A stretch of DNA of 64,000 bases, taken from positions 1-64,000 of the forward strand of contig DLGD01000019.1 of assembly GCA_002482505.1 (NCBI GenBank). The letters are read 5' to 3'. A program made the position numbers and the translations under genes. The notes under the pieces are model-generated. The model saw only the letters and a list, made by a program, of their open reading frames with translations, did no database searches and was not told the DNA's origin. This document shows positions 27,004 to 34,929 of the stretch, piece by piece. Numbering within the stretch: the first letter of the stretch is position 1; each line of letters begins with the position of its first letter. The stretch comes from Christensenella sp. UBA7703 (GTDB lineage Bacteria; Bacillota; Clostridia; Christensenellales; CAG-138).

Positions 27004-28335
27004 TTACAGCCCCAACTCCCGCAAGCTCTCAAACACATGCCCGTCAATCTCCAAGCGTTTTGCCAGCAGCTGCTGCGTGCGCTTTTTGCGGAGTTTGTTG
27101 AAGTCCCGGTCGCCATATTTGTCATCGCCGAGGACGGGATGCCCGATTGCCGCCATCTGCACGCGGATTTGGTGTGTGCGTCCTGTGAAGAGTTCGATTT
27201 CAAGCAGGCTTGCTTCTCCGTCGCTTGTGAGCACGCGGAAGCTCAACTCGCATCGCAGCGCGCCCGCGTCGCCCTCGCGGCAGAGACGGACAAACGAATC
27301 GTCCACATCCTTCTGCACCCAGTGGACGAGGCGGCCTTCCTGCTTCGGCACGCCGCGCACGACGGCGTGATAAATCTTTCGTAATTCGTGTGTATAAAAA
27401 AGCTGCTCATATCGGTTCGCCGCTTCCTCCGTCCGCGCGAAGAGCACAATCCCCTCCGTGTTCGCGTCCAGCCGGTGCACGGGATAGACGCTCTCAAACA
27501 GCGACTCCAGCTCGCCCAGCAGCTCGCCCTCCGTCTCCACGCCCGCATGCTTGTCCACGACGAGGCAATCCCCATCCAGATACACCCCGCGGCAAACGGA
27601 AAACGCAGGCAGCAGCGCAATCTGCGGGAGGAACGCCGCCTCTTCCCACGGAGGCGCGGAGAAAAACGTCATCGGTTCCTTCAGGGTCGGGTGCGAAAGC
27701 GTCAGCGCATACGCCCAGAGGCGAATCTGCTCGCCTACGCGCGCATTCGTTGCATACCGCTGATCGCCATAGATCGGATAACCCGCGTGCTGCAACTGCA
27801 CGCGAATCTGGTGCGGTCGCCCGGTGTACAGCTCGATGTCGAGCAGCGCGGTCTCCTCCGCCTGACCCAGCAGCGCATAGCTCAGCCGCGCCTCTTTTGC
27901 GCCAGCCACGCCTTTTTCCACCACGCGGGAGGAAAACGTCGTCTCGTCCTTATACAGCCAGTCGGTCAAATAGTCCTGCGGCTTCGGGTGCCCGTTAACG
28001 ATCGCGCAATAGCGCTTCTTCGCCTCGTGCCCGTTGAACTGCGCGGAGAGCCGCGCGGCTGCCTTGCTGGTCTTGGCGAACACCATCACACCGCCAACCG
28101 GGCGGTCGAGCCGGTGCACGAGCCCCAGATAGACCTCGCCCGGCTTTTCATAGCGCGCGCGGATGTATTCCTTGAGCAGCGTGAGCAAATCCTCGTCGCC
28201 GGAGCTGTCCGCCTGCACGGGCAAGTTGACGGGCTTCTCGACCACGAGGAGGTGGTTGTCCTCATATAAAATTCGGATGCCGCTGTCCGTCCGCTCGTCG
28301 CGCCGGAGCTTGGGCTGTGTGGTTTGCTCTTCCAA
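27004..28335 (-). CDS. Tandem fusion of two RluA-type pseudouridine synthases
   Basis: 443 residues, twice the length of one catalytic unit. Unit 1 (about 20-225) has HRLDRPVGGV with Asp77 and ELYTGRPHQIRVQ. Unit 2 (about 235-430) has HRLDANTEGI with Asp290 and ELFTGRTHQIRVQ. Both catalytic Asp residues are present, so both units may be active on rRNA or tRNA uridines; the exact sites are unknown. There is no S4 domain. The likely start is a TTG at 28335 with a weak site, 30 nt after the methyltransferase gene on the same strand. Confidence 0.85.
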   Translation of the reverse strand: MEEQTTQPKLRRDERTDSGIRILYEDNHLLVVEKPVNLPVQADSSGDEDLLTLLKEYIRARYEKPGEVYLGLVHRLDRPVGGVMVFAKTSKAAARLSAQFNGHEAKKRYCAIVNGHPKPQDYLTDWLYKDETTFSSRVVEKGVAGAKEARLSYALLGQAEETALLDIELYTGRPHQIRVQLQHAGYPIYGDQRYATNARVGEQIRLWAYALTLSHPTLKEPMTFFSAPPWEEAAFLPQIALLPAFSVCRGVYLDGDCLVVDKHAGVETEGELLGELESLFESVYPVHRLDANTEGIVLFARTEEAANRYEQLFYTHELRKIYHAVVRGVPKQEGRLVHWVQKDVDDSFVRLCREGDAGALRCELSFRVLTSDGEASLLEIELFTGRTHQIRVQMAAIGHPVLGDDKYGDRDFNKLRKKRTQQLLAKRLEIDGHVFESLRELGL

Positions 28336-28365
28336 ACTATATTCTCTTTCTGAAACGAATGGTGT

Positions 28366-29223
28366 TTAGCGCTTCGGCGTCCAGCGCCCGCTCTCGCCGC
28401 AGGGCAGCAGGAGGTTGTCACGCTCGATGGGCAGGCCCACCTCGTCGGAGACAGCGTCCCCTTCCGGCAGGGCGACGCGCAGGATGTTTTTCAGCACGCT
28501 TGCGGCAAGCCCCGTCGTATAGCTGTTCACGAGGAAAAACGCGGGTTCGTCGCTGAGCAGTTGGGCGCAGTCGGCAACCAGCGGATAGAGGTCGTTTTCA
28601 ATCTTCCAGAGTTCGCCCGTGGGCCCTCTGCCATAGCTCGGCGGGTCCATCACGATGCCGTCATAGCGGCTGCCGCGCCTAAGCTCGCGCTTGACGAACT
28701 TCACGCAGTCGTCCACGATATAGCGAATCGGCGCTTCGCCAAGCCCACTTGCATTTGCATTGTCCTTTGCCCAGGCGACCATTCCTTTAGCCGCGTCCAC
28801 ATGCACCACCTCCGCGCCGGACGCTGCGCAGGCAACCGTCGCCCCGCCGGTGTACGCAAAGAGGTTGAGCACCTTTGGCGCGCGGTCGTGCGTTTTTTTC
28901 CAACGCCCGAGTTCGCCGCGCATCCAGTCCCAGTTGACAGCCTGCTCGGGGAAGAGCCCCGTGTGCTTAAAGCCCGTCGGGCGGACGATAAACGTCAGGT
29001 CGCGATAGCTCACCTGCCAGGATTCCGGCAGTTGCTTTTGTTCTTCCCAGTGCCCGCCGCCGGTTTCGGAGCGGATATAGATCGCGTCCGCCTTGTGCTC
29101 GCCCATCGGCCAAACGGCCTGCGGATCGGGTCGCAGGAGGGTGACTCCCTTCCAGCGTTCCAGCTTCATGCCGTTGCCCGCGTCCAGCACGCGAAAGTCG
29201 TTCCATCCGTCTGCGATAAACAT
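28366..29223 (-). CDS. RlmI/RlmK-like SAM-dependent RNA methyltransferase
   Basis: 285 residues from the ATG at 29223 (GGAGG 10 nt upstream). Class I methyltransferase with SAM motif NLFAYTGG (120-127) and catalytic-type DPPSYG (193-198), as in the RlmI/RlmL-C family that methylates 23S rRNA. The N-terminal PUA domain of RlmI is absent. Together with the downstream pseudouridine synthase it forms an RNA-modification gene pair. Confidence 0.8.
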   Translation of the reverse strand: MFIADGWNDFRVLDAGNGMKLERWKGVTLLRPDPQAVWPMGEHKADAIYIRSETGGGHWEEQKQLPESWQVSYRDLTFIVRPTGFKHTGLFPEQAVNWDWMRGELGRWKKTHDRAPKVLNLFAYTGGATVACAASGAEVVHVDAAKGMVAWAKDNANASGLGEAPIRYIVDDCVKFVKRELRRGSRYDGIVMDPPSYGRGPTGELWKIENDLYPLVADCAQLLSDEPAFFLVNSYTTGLAASVLKNILRVALPEGDAVSDEVGLPIERDNLLLPCGESGRWTPKR

Positions 29224-29361
29224 CCTGTTGTATCCTCCACGCGGCTTGATTCACCGCAGATCATTTGTTTCTTCTAATCATATAGTATACCGATTTTTCG
29301 CGCATTCGAAAAGGATGGATTTCCGCCGCGCCATACAGCGCAACAGATCAAACACGTTTTG

Positions 29362-29390
29362 TTGCGCTTTGTGATTTCTTTCGATATACT
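29362..29390 (+). promoter_or_regulatory. Promoter of a probably leaderless SDR transcript
   Basis: -35-like TTGCGC (29362-29367), 17-nt spacer, -10 TATACT (29385-29390). The predicted RNA start falls at or within a base of the ATG at 29398, which has no ribosome site. Confidence 0.5.
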
Positions 29391-29397
29391 CTTTGCC

Positions 29398-30282
29398 ATG
29401 GATGGAAATTTGAGCGGAATGATGAAGGGAAAAGTCGTCATCGTCACGGGCGCAAATGCCGGAATCGGCAAAGCCACGGCGGCGCGGCTTGCCGACCTTG
29501 GCGCAACCGTTGTGCTCGCCTGCCGCTGCAAGGAGCGCGGTGAGGCAGCGCTTTCCGAGCTTTCCTGCGTCAACGGGCGCTGCTTTGACCTGATGGCGCT
29601 GGATTTGGCCGACCAAGGCAGCATCCGCGCGTTTGCAGAGGCATTCACAAAGAAATACGGACGTCTGGATGTACTGATCAACAATGCGGGTATCCTTGGA
29701 CGACATCGCGCGGAGACGAAGCAGGGGTTTGAGATGAGCTTCGAGGTCAACTACCTCGGTGCGTTTCTGCTGACCATGCTGCTGCTCCCGCTGCTGGAAA
29801 AAAGCGGGCAAGGGCGCGTCGTGATGACGACCAGCGTCGCGCACGGCTGGGGGGATGTGCGCCTAAACGACCTGAACTATACGCGCGGCTATAACCGCTT
29901 TGCAGCCTATGGGCACAGCAAGCTCTGCTGCCTTCTCTTCACCCGCGCGCTGGCAGAAAAGCTCCGCGCGCGCAGCAGCCGCGTGACGGTCAACGCCGTG
30001 CATCCCGGCATCGTCGCCACGGACATCGTGGTCAACCGCGCAAACGGGCGCTTTCAATGGGTTGCAAGGCTGATGAAGATTTTGTTCATGACCAGTGATG
30101 AGGGCGCAAAGACCAATGTTTATTTGGCGAGCGAGCCCACGCTTCATGACGTCAGCGGGGAATATTTTTATCGCTGCAAAATCGAGCCTTCCAGCGCGGA
30201 GAGCAGGAACCTTGCCAGCGCGAACCGGCTCTATGACACAAGCCTGCGCCTATGCGGGCTGGACGATCCGCTGAAATCCTGA
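29398..30282 (+). CDS. Short-chain dehydrogenase/reductase (SDR)
   Basis: 294 residues. NAD(P)-binding TGANAGIG (17-24), NNAG and the catalytic YGHSK (Tyr171, Lys175) are intact. Overall it looks like the retinol dehydrogenase-like SDR group (HPGIVATDI, then a 'DEGAKTNVYLASEP' block). The substrate is unknown. No Shine-Dalgarno is visible before the ATG, while a promoter ends 7 nt upstream, so translation may be leaderless. It is divergent from the RNA-modification pair. Confidence 0.85.
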   Translation: MDGNLSGMMKGKVVIVTGANAGIGKATAARLADLGATVVLACRCKERGEAALSELSCVNGRCFDLMALDLADQGSIRAFAEAFTKKYGRLDVLINNAGILGRHRAETKQGFEMSFEVNYLGAFLLTMLLLPLLEKSGQGRVVMTTSVAHGWGDVRLNDLNYTRGYNRFAAYGHSKLCCLLFTRALAEKLRARSSRVTVNAVHPGIVATDIVVNRANGRFQWVARLMKILFMTSDEGAKTNVYLASEPTLHDVSGEYFYRCKIEPSSAESRNLASANRLYDTSLRLCGLDDPLKS

Positions 30283-30367
30283 TCGAGTTAAAAAGAGACG
30301 AACGCAGACAACCTGCTTCGCCTCTTTTGTTTCAAATCTGCTTGCCGGGCAAACGGTCAAGGGCTAA

Positions 30368-30430
30368 TCACGTAACGCCGTGCGGGAAGAAGCATTCACT
30401 CCACCCGCACTGCGCGACAACTTTTAATAC
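30368..30430. repeat. Spacer repeat, copy 1
   Basis: Begins TCACGTAACGCCGTGCGGGA. It can fold as GTGCGGG / CCCGCAC and continues into sequence shared with the 3' end of the C paralog. Copies 2 and 3 lie at 31073 and 31774. Confidence 0.8.
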
Positions 30431-30441
30431 ATGAAATTACT

Positions 30442-30996
30442 TCACCAGTGAAATGTTTCTTCGACAATGTACCAGTTGCCATCAATCTGCGTATACGCAA
30501 CACTATCTGCCAGAGAATGTTCTTTTTGATACTCGATTTCTTTTTTATCCGTAAACCAATAGAGCGTTGTTTCTTTGGAGCCCGTATCCAGCTCAAGCTT
30601 TGCAAAGTCGATATACAGCTTCACCGGTCTACCCTTGCGCTCCATCACAATCATATACGGATGAAGGTTTTTGAAGACGGAAACGATGTTTACCCATTCT
30701 TCTTTCGAAAAATACTTCTGATCGCCTAGATATGAGATGTCATAATCACCTTCGCCGTATTCGTCAAGCGCGCGCAAAAAGCTCTTGCTCGAAAGCACAC
30801 TGTTTTTGACAGAATTCAACACAACCGAATTCTGCCAATATAAGTCTGTCAACTCTTCTTTTGTATGATACTCGATAGAATCAATTGGAATAATCTCATT
30901 TGGGTTTGGAGCAAACCACAAAATAAGAATCCACGCCACAAGCGCGATTATACCAAGTGCAATCAGTCCCAGAACTACTTTTTTCCAAGTTTTCAT
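30442..30996 (-). CDS. Paralog A: single-pass membrane protein, unknown family
   Basis: 184 residues from the ATG at 30996 (TTGAGGT site). It has one N-terminal membrane segment (about 8-28) and a roughly 155-residue outer domain. The first 12 residues and the upstream DNA match paralog B. The last 67 residues (from MERKGRPVKLYIDFAKLELD to VEETFHW) are identical to paralog C. It therefore looks like a recombinant of the other two. No family is recognised. It lies at the end of a minus-strand cassette headed by a Cys-His peptidase-like protein; duplicated small membrane proteins in that position are typical of immunity genes, but this is inference. Confidence 0.78.
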   Translation of the reverse strand: MKTWKKVVLGLIALGIIALVAWILILWFAPNPNEIIPIDSIEYHTKEELTDLYWQNSVVLNSVKNSVLSSKSFLRALDEYGEGDYDISYLGDQKYFSKEEWVNIVSVFKNLHPYMIVMERKGRPVKLYIDFAKLELDTGSKETTLYWFTDKKEIEYQKEHSLADSVAYTQIDGNWYIVEETFHW

Positions 30997-31072
30997 GAAT
31001 ACCTCAAGCAAGCGAATCGGTGTCGTAGAAACAATCGGTTTGTTTGGTTCCCTGATGATAATGCCATAGTTC

Positions 31073-31120
31073 TCACGTAACGCCGTGCGGGAAGAAGTAA
31101 TAGTTCCACCCGCACAGCGC
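31073..31120. repeat. Spacer repeat, copy 2
   Basis: Between paralogs B and A. It carries the same GTGCGGG / CCCGCAC hairpin. The about 125 nt from here to the A start are nearly identical to the C-B spacer (four or five differences). Confidence 0.85.
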
Positions 31121-31133
31121 TTGACTCTGATCT

Positions 31134-31697
31134 TTAATCGAATATAGTTATCCTTGGCTCTGTTGTTTCGACTACGTACCAGCCCTCATCGAGTTGCGTG
31201 AAGACCCCATCGGGGAACACGCCGGGTTTTTCGTGGTGCGCCAGCTCTTGCTCATTTGGGAACCAGTAGAGATACGTTGCGTACGTGGTCGAACCCCGGT
31301 TCAAATGGCTAAAAGCCATGTAGAAAACGAGCGGTCTGCCTTTGCGTTCAAGCATAAGCATGTATGGGTGAAGATTCTCGAAGACAGACAGAACATCTTT
31401 CCATTCTTCTTCCGAGAAATATTTTTTATCACCTTGAAACGAGATGCCAATATCGCCCTCATTGTTACGGTCTATCGCGCGCAGAAGACCTTTACTTGAA
31501 ATTACGCTGTCTTTCACAGCGTTGAGTAGCTCTTCATTCTGCCAAAATAGGTCTGTCAGTTCCTCTTTAGTCAGATATTTGGCAGAGTTCCCTAAATCAT
31601 CTGGATTTGGAGTAAGCATCCAGTAACCAACAAACCCAGCAAAGCCAAGCACGCCTAAAACCATCAATCCCAGAACTACTTTTTTCCACGTTTTCAT
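31134..31697 (-). CDS. Paralog B: single-pass membrane protein, unknown family
   Basis: 187 residues from the ATG at 31697; the reading frame is open further upstream, but the TTGAGGT site supports this start. Membrane segment about 8-30. It shares the pattern LTKEELTDLxWQNEELLN, KYFSEEEW and ENLHPYM with A and C, but its C-terminal third (VFYMAFSHLN, YLYWFPNEQELAHH) has diverged. It is the middle copy of three. Confidence 0.78.
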   Translation of the reverse strand: MKTWKKVVLGLMVLGVLGFAGFVGYWMLTPNPDDLGNSAKYLTKEELTDLFWQNEELLNAVKDSVISSKGLLRAIDRNNEGDIGISFQGDKKYFSEEEWKDVLSVFENLHPYMLMLERKGRPLVFYMAFSHLNRGSTTYATYLYWFPNEQELAHHEKPGVFPDGVFTQLDEGWYVVETTEPRITIFD

Positions 31698-31773
31698 GAA
31701 TACCTCAAGCAAGCGAATCGGTGTCGTAGAAACAATCGGTTTGATTGGTTCCCTGACGATAACGCCATAGTTC

Positions 31774-31821
31774 TCACGTAACGCCGTGCGGGAAGAAGTA
31801 ATAGTTCCCCCCGCACAGCGC
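31774..31821. repeat. Spacer repeat, copy 3
   Basis: Between paralogs C and B, with the same hairpin as copies 1 and 2. Confidence 0.85.
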
Positions 31822-31847
31822 GACAACTTTTAATACATGAAATTACT

Positions 31848-32396
31848 TCACCAGTGAAATGTTTCTTCGACAATGTACCAGTTGCCATCGATCTGCGTAT
31901 ACGCAACACTGTCTGCCAGGGAATGTTCTTTTTGATACTCGATTTCTTTTTTATCCGTAAACCAATAGAGCGTTGTTTCTTTGGAACCCGTATCCAGCTC
32001 TAGCTTTGCAAAGTCAATATACAGCTTCACTGGCCTTCCCTTGCGCTCCATCATGATCATATACGGGTGAAGATTTTCGAAGACGGAAACGATGTCAGAC
32101 CATTCTTCTTGTGAAAAATACACCTCATCATGCTTCGTATAAATACCTGTATCTCCATCCTGTTCATCAATTAGCGCTTGCAACACCTTCTTGTTTGAAA
32201 GAACAGAATTTTTTACACTATTTAGCAATTCCTCGTTCTGCCAATAGAGGTCTGACAATTCCTCTTTTGTGTGGTACTCGACAGCTTTACCCCGAATAAT
32301 GTTACTCGGATTGAGGATCAAAAAGATAATATATGATCTGAAAGATAACACACCAATAATCAAAATCAGAATAATTATCGTTTTCCACTTTTTCAT
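31848..32396 (-). CDS. Paralog C: single-pass membrane protein, unknown family
   Basis: 182 residues from the ATG at 32396 (GGAG 7 nt upstream). Its start overlaps the stop of the preceding polytopic membrane protein by 4 nt (ATGA), so the two are translationally coupled. Membrane segment about 7-28, then the shared outer domain. Its last 67 residues are identical to those of paralog A. Confidence 0.8.
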   Translation of the reverse strand: MKKWKTIIILILIIGVLSFRSYIIFLILNPSNIIRGKAVEYHTKEELSDLYWQNEELLNSVKNSVLSNKKVLQALIDEQDGDTGIYTKHDEVYFSQEEWSDIVSVFENLHPYMIMMERKGRPVKLYIDFAKLELDTGSKETTLYWFTDKKEIEYQKEHSLADSVAYTQIDGNWYIVEETFHW

Positions 32397-33079
32397 GAAG
32401 CATCTCCGTTAGCAGATACATTGATTGGCAGAAACTCTGCCTTCACAAAGCGCGCAAGCAGGATTGCGGAGAAGATACTGAGAAAATAGTGAGAAAACGT
32501 TGGTAAACTCATACTATAGTACTCATGCGTCAAAATACCGTATGAAACCATGATTGATTTCTGCCAGTTCTCAAACAACACGCAGCAAATGCTGAGCAAG
32601 CAAATGATTCGAGCCACTTGCTTCCATTTGTTGGTTCCTGCTGTCTGCAAGGTTTCTTGTCCAGCTTTTATCTGCTGACTGGTTTTTTCTTTCTTCCGGA
32701 TATTCAAAACGCTATACAGAATAACTCCAACAGAAGCCATCGCGGCAAGAATACTTCGAAATCCGGTATAGAGCGCATACGAGGATGGGAGATATAAACC
32801 GCTAAAAAACAGTGTTACGGCAGCGATGACCAGTGAAATAAAGAATGATCGCCGCCGGACGAGGTTCTCTTCTATCCAGTATTTGGTCGCAATTGTTAGG
32901 CAGAAAAAATAAGCGGGAATGCTAAAGTAAGGTACCAACCACATCCCATCATAGACACCCGAAAAATGAAGCACAAACATGTGCATCATCAGAAACACAA
33001 AGAGGAATGTGCCGATAGCGCTGGTGATCCAGTGAAGACTTCTCTTGTAACTATAGCTATTCCCTAATTCATTTCCCAT
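32393..33079 (-). CDS. Polytopic membrane protein, unknown family
   Basis: 228 residues from the ATG at 33079 (AAAGGA 7 nt upstream). About six hydrophobic segments, with a charged cytoplasmic-type loop (KKEKTSQQIKAGQE). No family is recognised. It lies 50 bp downstream of the peptidase-like gene and is coupled to paralog C. It could be the primary immunity or export partner of the peptidase-like protein (inference). Confidence 0.72.
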   Translation of the reverse strand: MGNELGNSYSYKRSLHWITSAIGTFLFVFLMMHMFVLHFSGVYDGMWLVPYFSIPAYFFCLTIATKYWIEENLVRRRSFFISLVIAAVTLFFSGLYLPSSYALYTGFRSILAAMASVGVILYSVLNIRKKEKTSQQIKAGQETLQTAGTNKWKQVARIICLLSICCVLFENWQKSIMVSYGILTHEYYSMSLPTFSHYFLSIFSAILLARFVKAEFLPINVSANGDAS

Positions 33080-33129
33080 TATTGATTCCTTTCTTATCAC
33101 TCTATGGTTCTTACTTATGGCTACATAGA

Positions 33130-34626
33130 TTACGATTCGGAAATCGCAAAATAGTAGGTCTCTGTATCGTAAACATACTTCCACCATTCTGCGGCCCAAG
33201 GTCCATCAGGATTATCTATTTCTCCTTGTCTGGATTCATAACCTGTACCTCGTTTATCCGCCCATGTACCATCTGGCAGTTGTATTGCCACATGGTATTG
33301 GTCACCTCCAAAAAAGAAGTTGTCATTCTTTAGTGCGACAAGTATTTCTCCTTCAGCGGCATCTTCTCTAGATTCAATCACCCTTATGTCTCTACCTGTT
33401 TTTTCAATGTCGCGAATAATATATTCAATGATGGTCTCTGTGTCAGTATTCAACGCACGATCACTGCCCTCTGCGTGAGCATGATCTCCAACCCTCGTCT
33501 CAGAAAGCATCCCTGGTTGAACGTCATAGTTCCCGTCGCTCGGTTGTATTCCTAGATTCATTAGCACATAACCATAGCAATTAACAGGCGGATTATTTCG
33601 CCCTGAACCAATCATTTCTTTCCCCGGCACCTGAATATAGCCGTTTGAGCTTCCGTTCTGTGTCGCGCTAGGCCTATCGTCCGAACCTGATTGTTGCGAA
33701 TCCTCCCCATTATACCATGTGCCCTGACCTGTTTCACCTGTGTTCTTCCCAAGCCCATCCAGTATATTTTTCTCCTCCTCATCCAACCACCGCAACGCCT
33801 TCGGCGCAAAAACAGCGTCGTTCGCGTATTTTCCGGTTCGCCTGCTTGCCGCGTCCCGCTCGGACGCAATATCAAACAACTCGCTTGCAACGTTTCGCGC
33901 GTCGGCAACGGTGATGCCGAGCGTATAGCGGTTGGCAAATATGTCCTGTACCTTGGCAATCGTCTCCACATAGTGCGGCGAGGAATTGAGCAACAGCTGC
34001 TGATCTTTTAACGAGAGACCTGCTTTCTGCGTAATCGACAACTGCTGCATTGCGGTCTTATCCGCCCAGTTTTGAAAATCAATCGTCGAGCCGGCCTTGT
34101 TCAGCAGGTTTGCCAAATCAGCATACTCCTGCGGCATAGCCGTGGTGGCAGATGGAGAGCCTTTGAGTAAAAAGGCACGCAGCTCAGGGGACACGGTTGT
34201 AATGCCTCTGCTGCCGGTGACCACGCTGATCGGAATATAGGGGTCTTTGGCGCGTCCCGCCCCCTGCCCTTTGCTGCCTTTGTCGTCTGAATCCGTCTTG
34301 GGCAATATCGCCCCCACGCCTCCGGTCACCGCGCCGAAAATCGGCGGTTTCTTCCCGCCCAAAGCCCCGTTGGCAGGCGAGCTTGCCCTCTGGGTAGCCA
34401 GCCCGCTATTTCCTGCGATGTTGCTTGGAGAAGTGCTTCTGTTTCCAACTGCTCCGCTTAGGATACGGGTTTGCCGGCTGTCACGAGCAAAGTCCGTCGT
34501 TTGATTTGGAAGCGATTTCTGAGCGGGCGGAGTCTGCTGTGTGTTCGTGCCAGCATTCTTTTTGTCCTCTAGCTTCATTTTGGGTTTTGCAATCAGGCTG
34601 CCGAGCCGGTTTTTCAAAGTTGCCAT
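33130..34626 (-). CDS. Cys-His peptidase-like protein with variable N-terminal region (putative toxin)
   Basis: 498 residues, CAGGAG site 6 nt before the ATG; no signal peptide. Residues 1-160 are low-complexity (Lys/Gln/Ser/Gly/Pro). Residues 165-290 form a helical module; 180-215 (DFQNWADK...GLSLKDQQLLLN) match the decayed gene at 24.7 kb. A Gly/Ser linker follows. Residues 340-498 look like a papain/NlpC-P60-like domain with Cys350 (VNCYGYVL) and His445 (QYHVAIQLPDGTWADKRG). The order variable trafficking region, conserved module, C-terminal enzyme, then membrane proteins in tandem resembles polymorphic toxin loci. It could also be a cell-wall or protein-processing peptidase. The export route is not visible. 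Confidence 0.65.
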   Translation of the reverse strand: MATLKNRLGSLIAKPKMKLEDKKNAGTNTQQTPPAQKSLPNQTTDFARDSRQTRILSGAVGNRSTSPSNIAGNSGLATQRASSPANGALGGKKPPIFGAVTGGVGAILPKTDSDDKGSKGQGAGRAKDPYIPISVVTGSRGITTVSPELRAFLLKGSPSATTAMPQEYADLANLLNKAGSTIDFQNWADKTAMQQLSITQKAGLSLKDQQLLLNSSPHYVETIAKVQDIFANRYTLGITVADARNVASELFDIASERDAASRRTGKYANDAVFAPKALRWLDEEEKNILDGLGKNTGETGQGTWYNGEDSQQSGSDDRPSATQNGSSNGYIQVPGKEMIGSGRNNPPVNCYGYVLMNLGIQPSDGNYDVQPGMLSETRVGDHAHAEGSDRALNTDTETIIEYIIRDIEKTGRDIRVIESREDAAEGEILVALKNDNFFFGGDQYHVAIQLPDGTWADKRGTGYESRQGEIDNPDGPWAAEWWKYVYDTETYYFAISES

Positions 34627-34929
34627 CGTATGTCTCCTGTTTCTGTTTTTTTGAGCTTGTCGCCCTTAGAAACAACATACACCCGAAATCATGCGAAAAA
34701 TTACGATAATTTTTAATGCGGATGCAAATCCGTTTCTTCCTATGAGTCGTTGATATCACAGATCCACCTCTTCGCGAAAAGCGCTTGTTTTCTCCATACT
34801 CCCGCATAATCCTTTCCTGAATCGTGGCAGGATTATTAACTTTTTACGGTTTCCCTTCCCCAAGGGCAGACATTTGGTATAATATCATTGCTTTACCGGG
34901 GGGTAAATTTCAAAGGATCAAGGTATAAA
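34627..34929. other. Divergent intergenic region, 303 bp
   Basis: Between the peptidase-like gene (minus) and the penicillin-binding protein (plus). It holds an AT-rich palindrome AAAAATTA-CGA-TAATTTTT (34695-34713), a small CGGAT-GCAA-ATCCG hairpin (34719-34732), and an extended -10 TGGTATAAT (34875-34883) for the plus-strand gene without a -35 match. No gene is seen. Confidence 0.6.
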
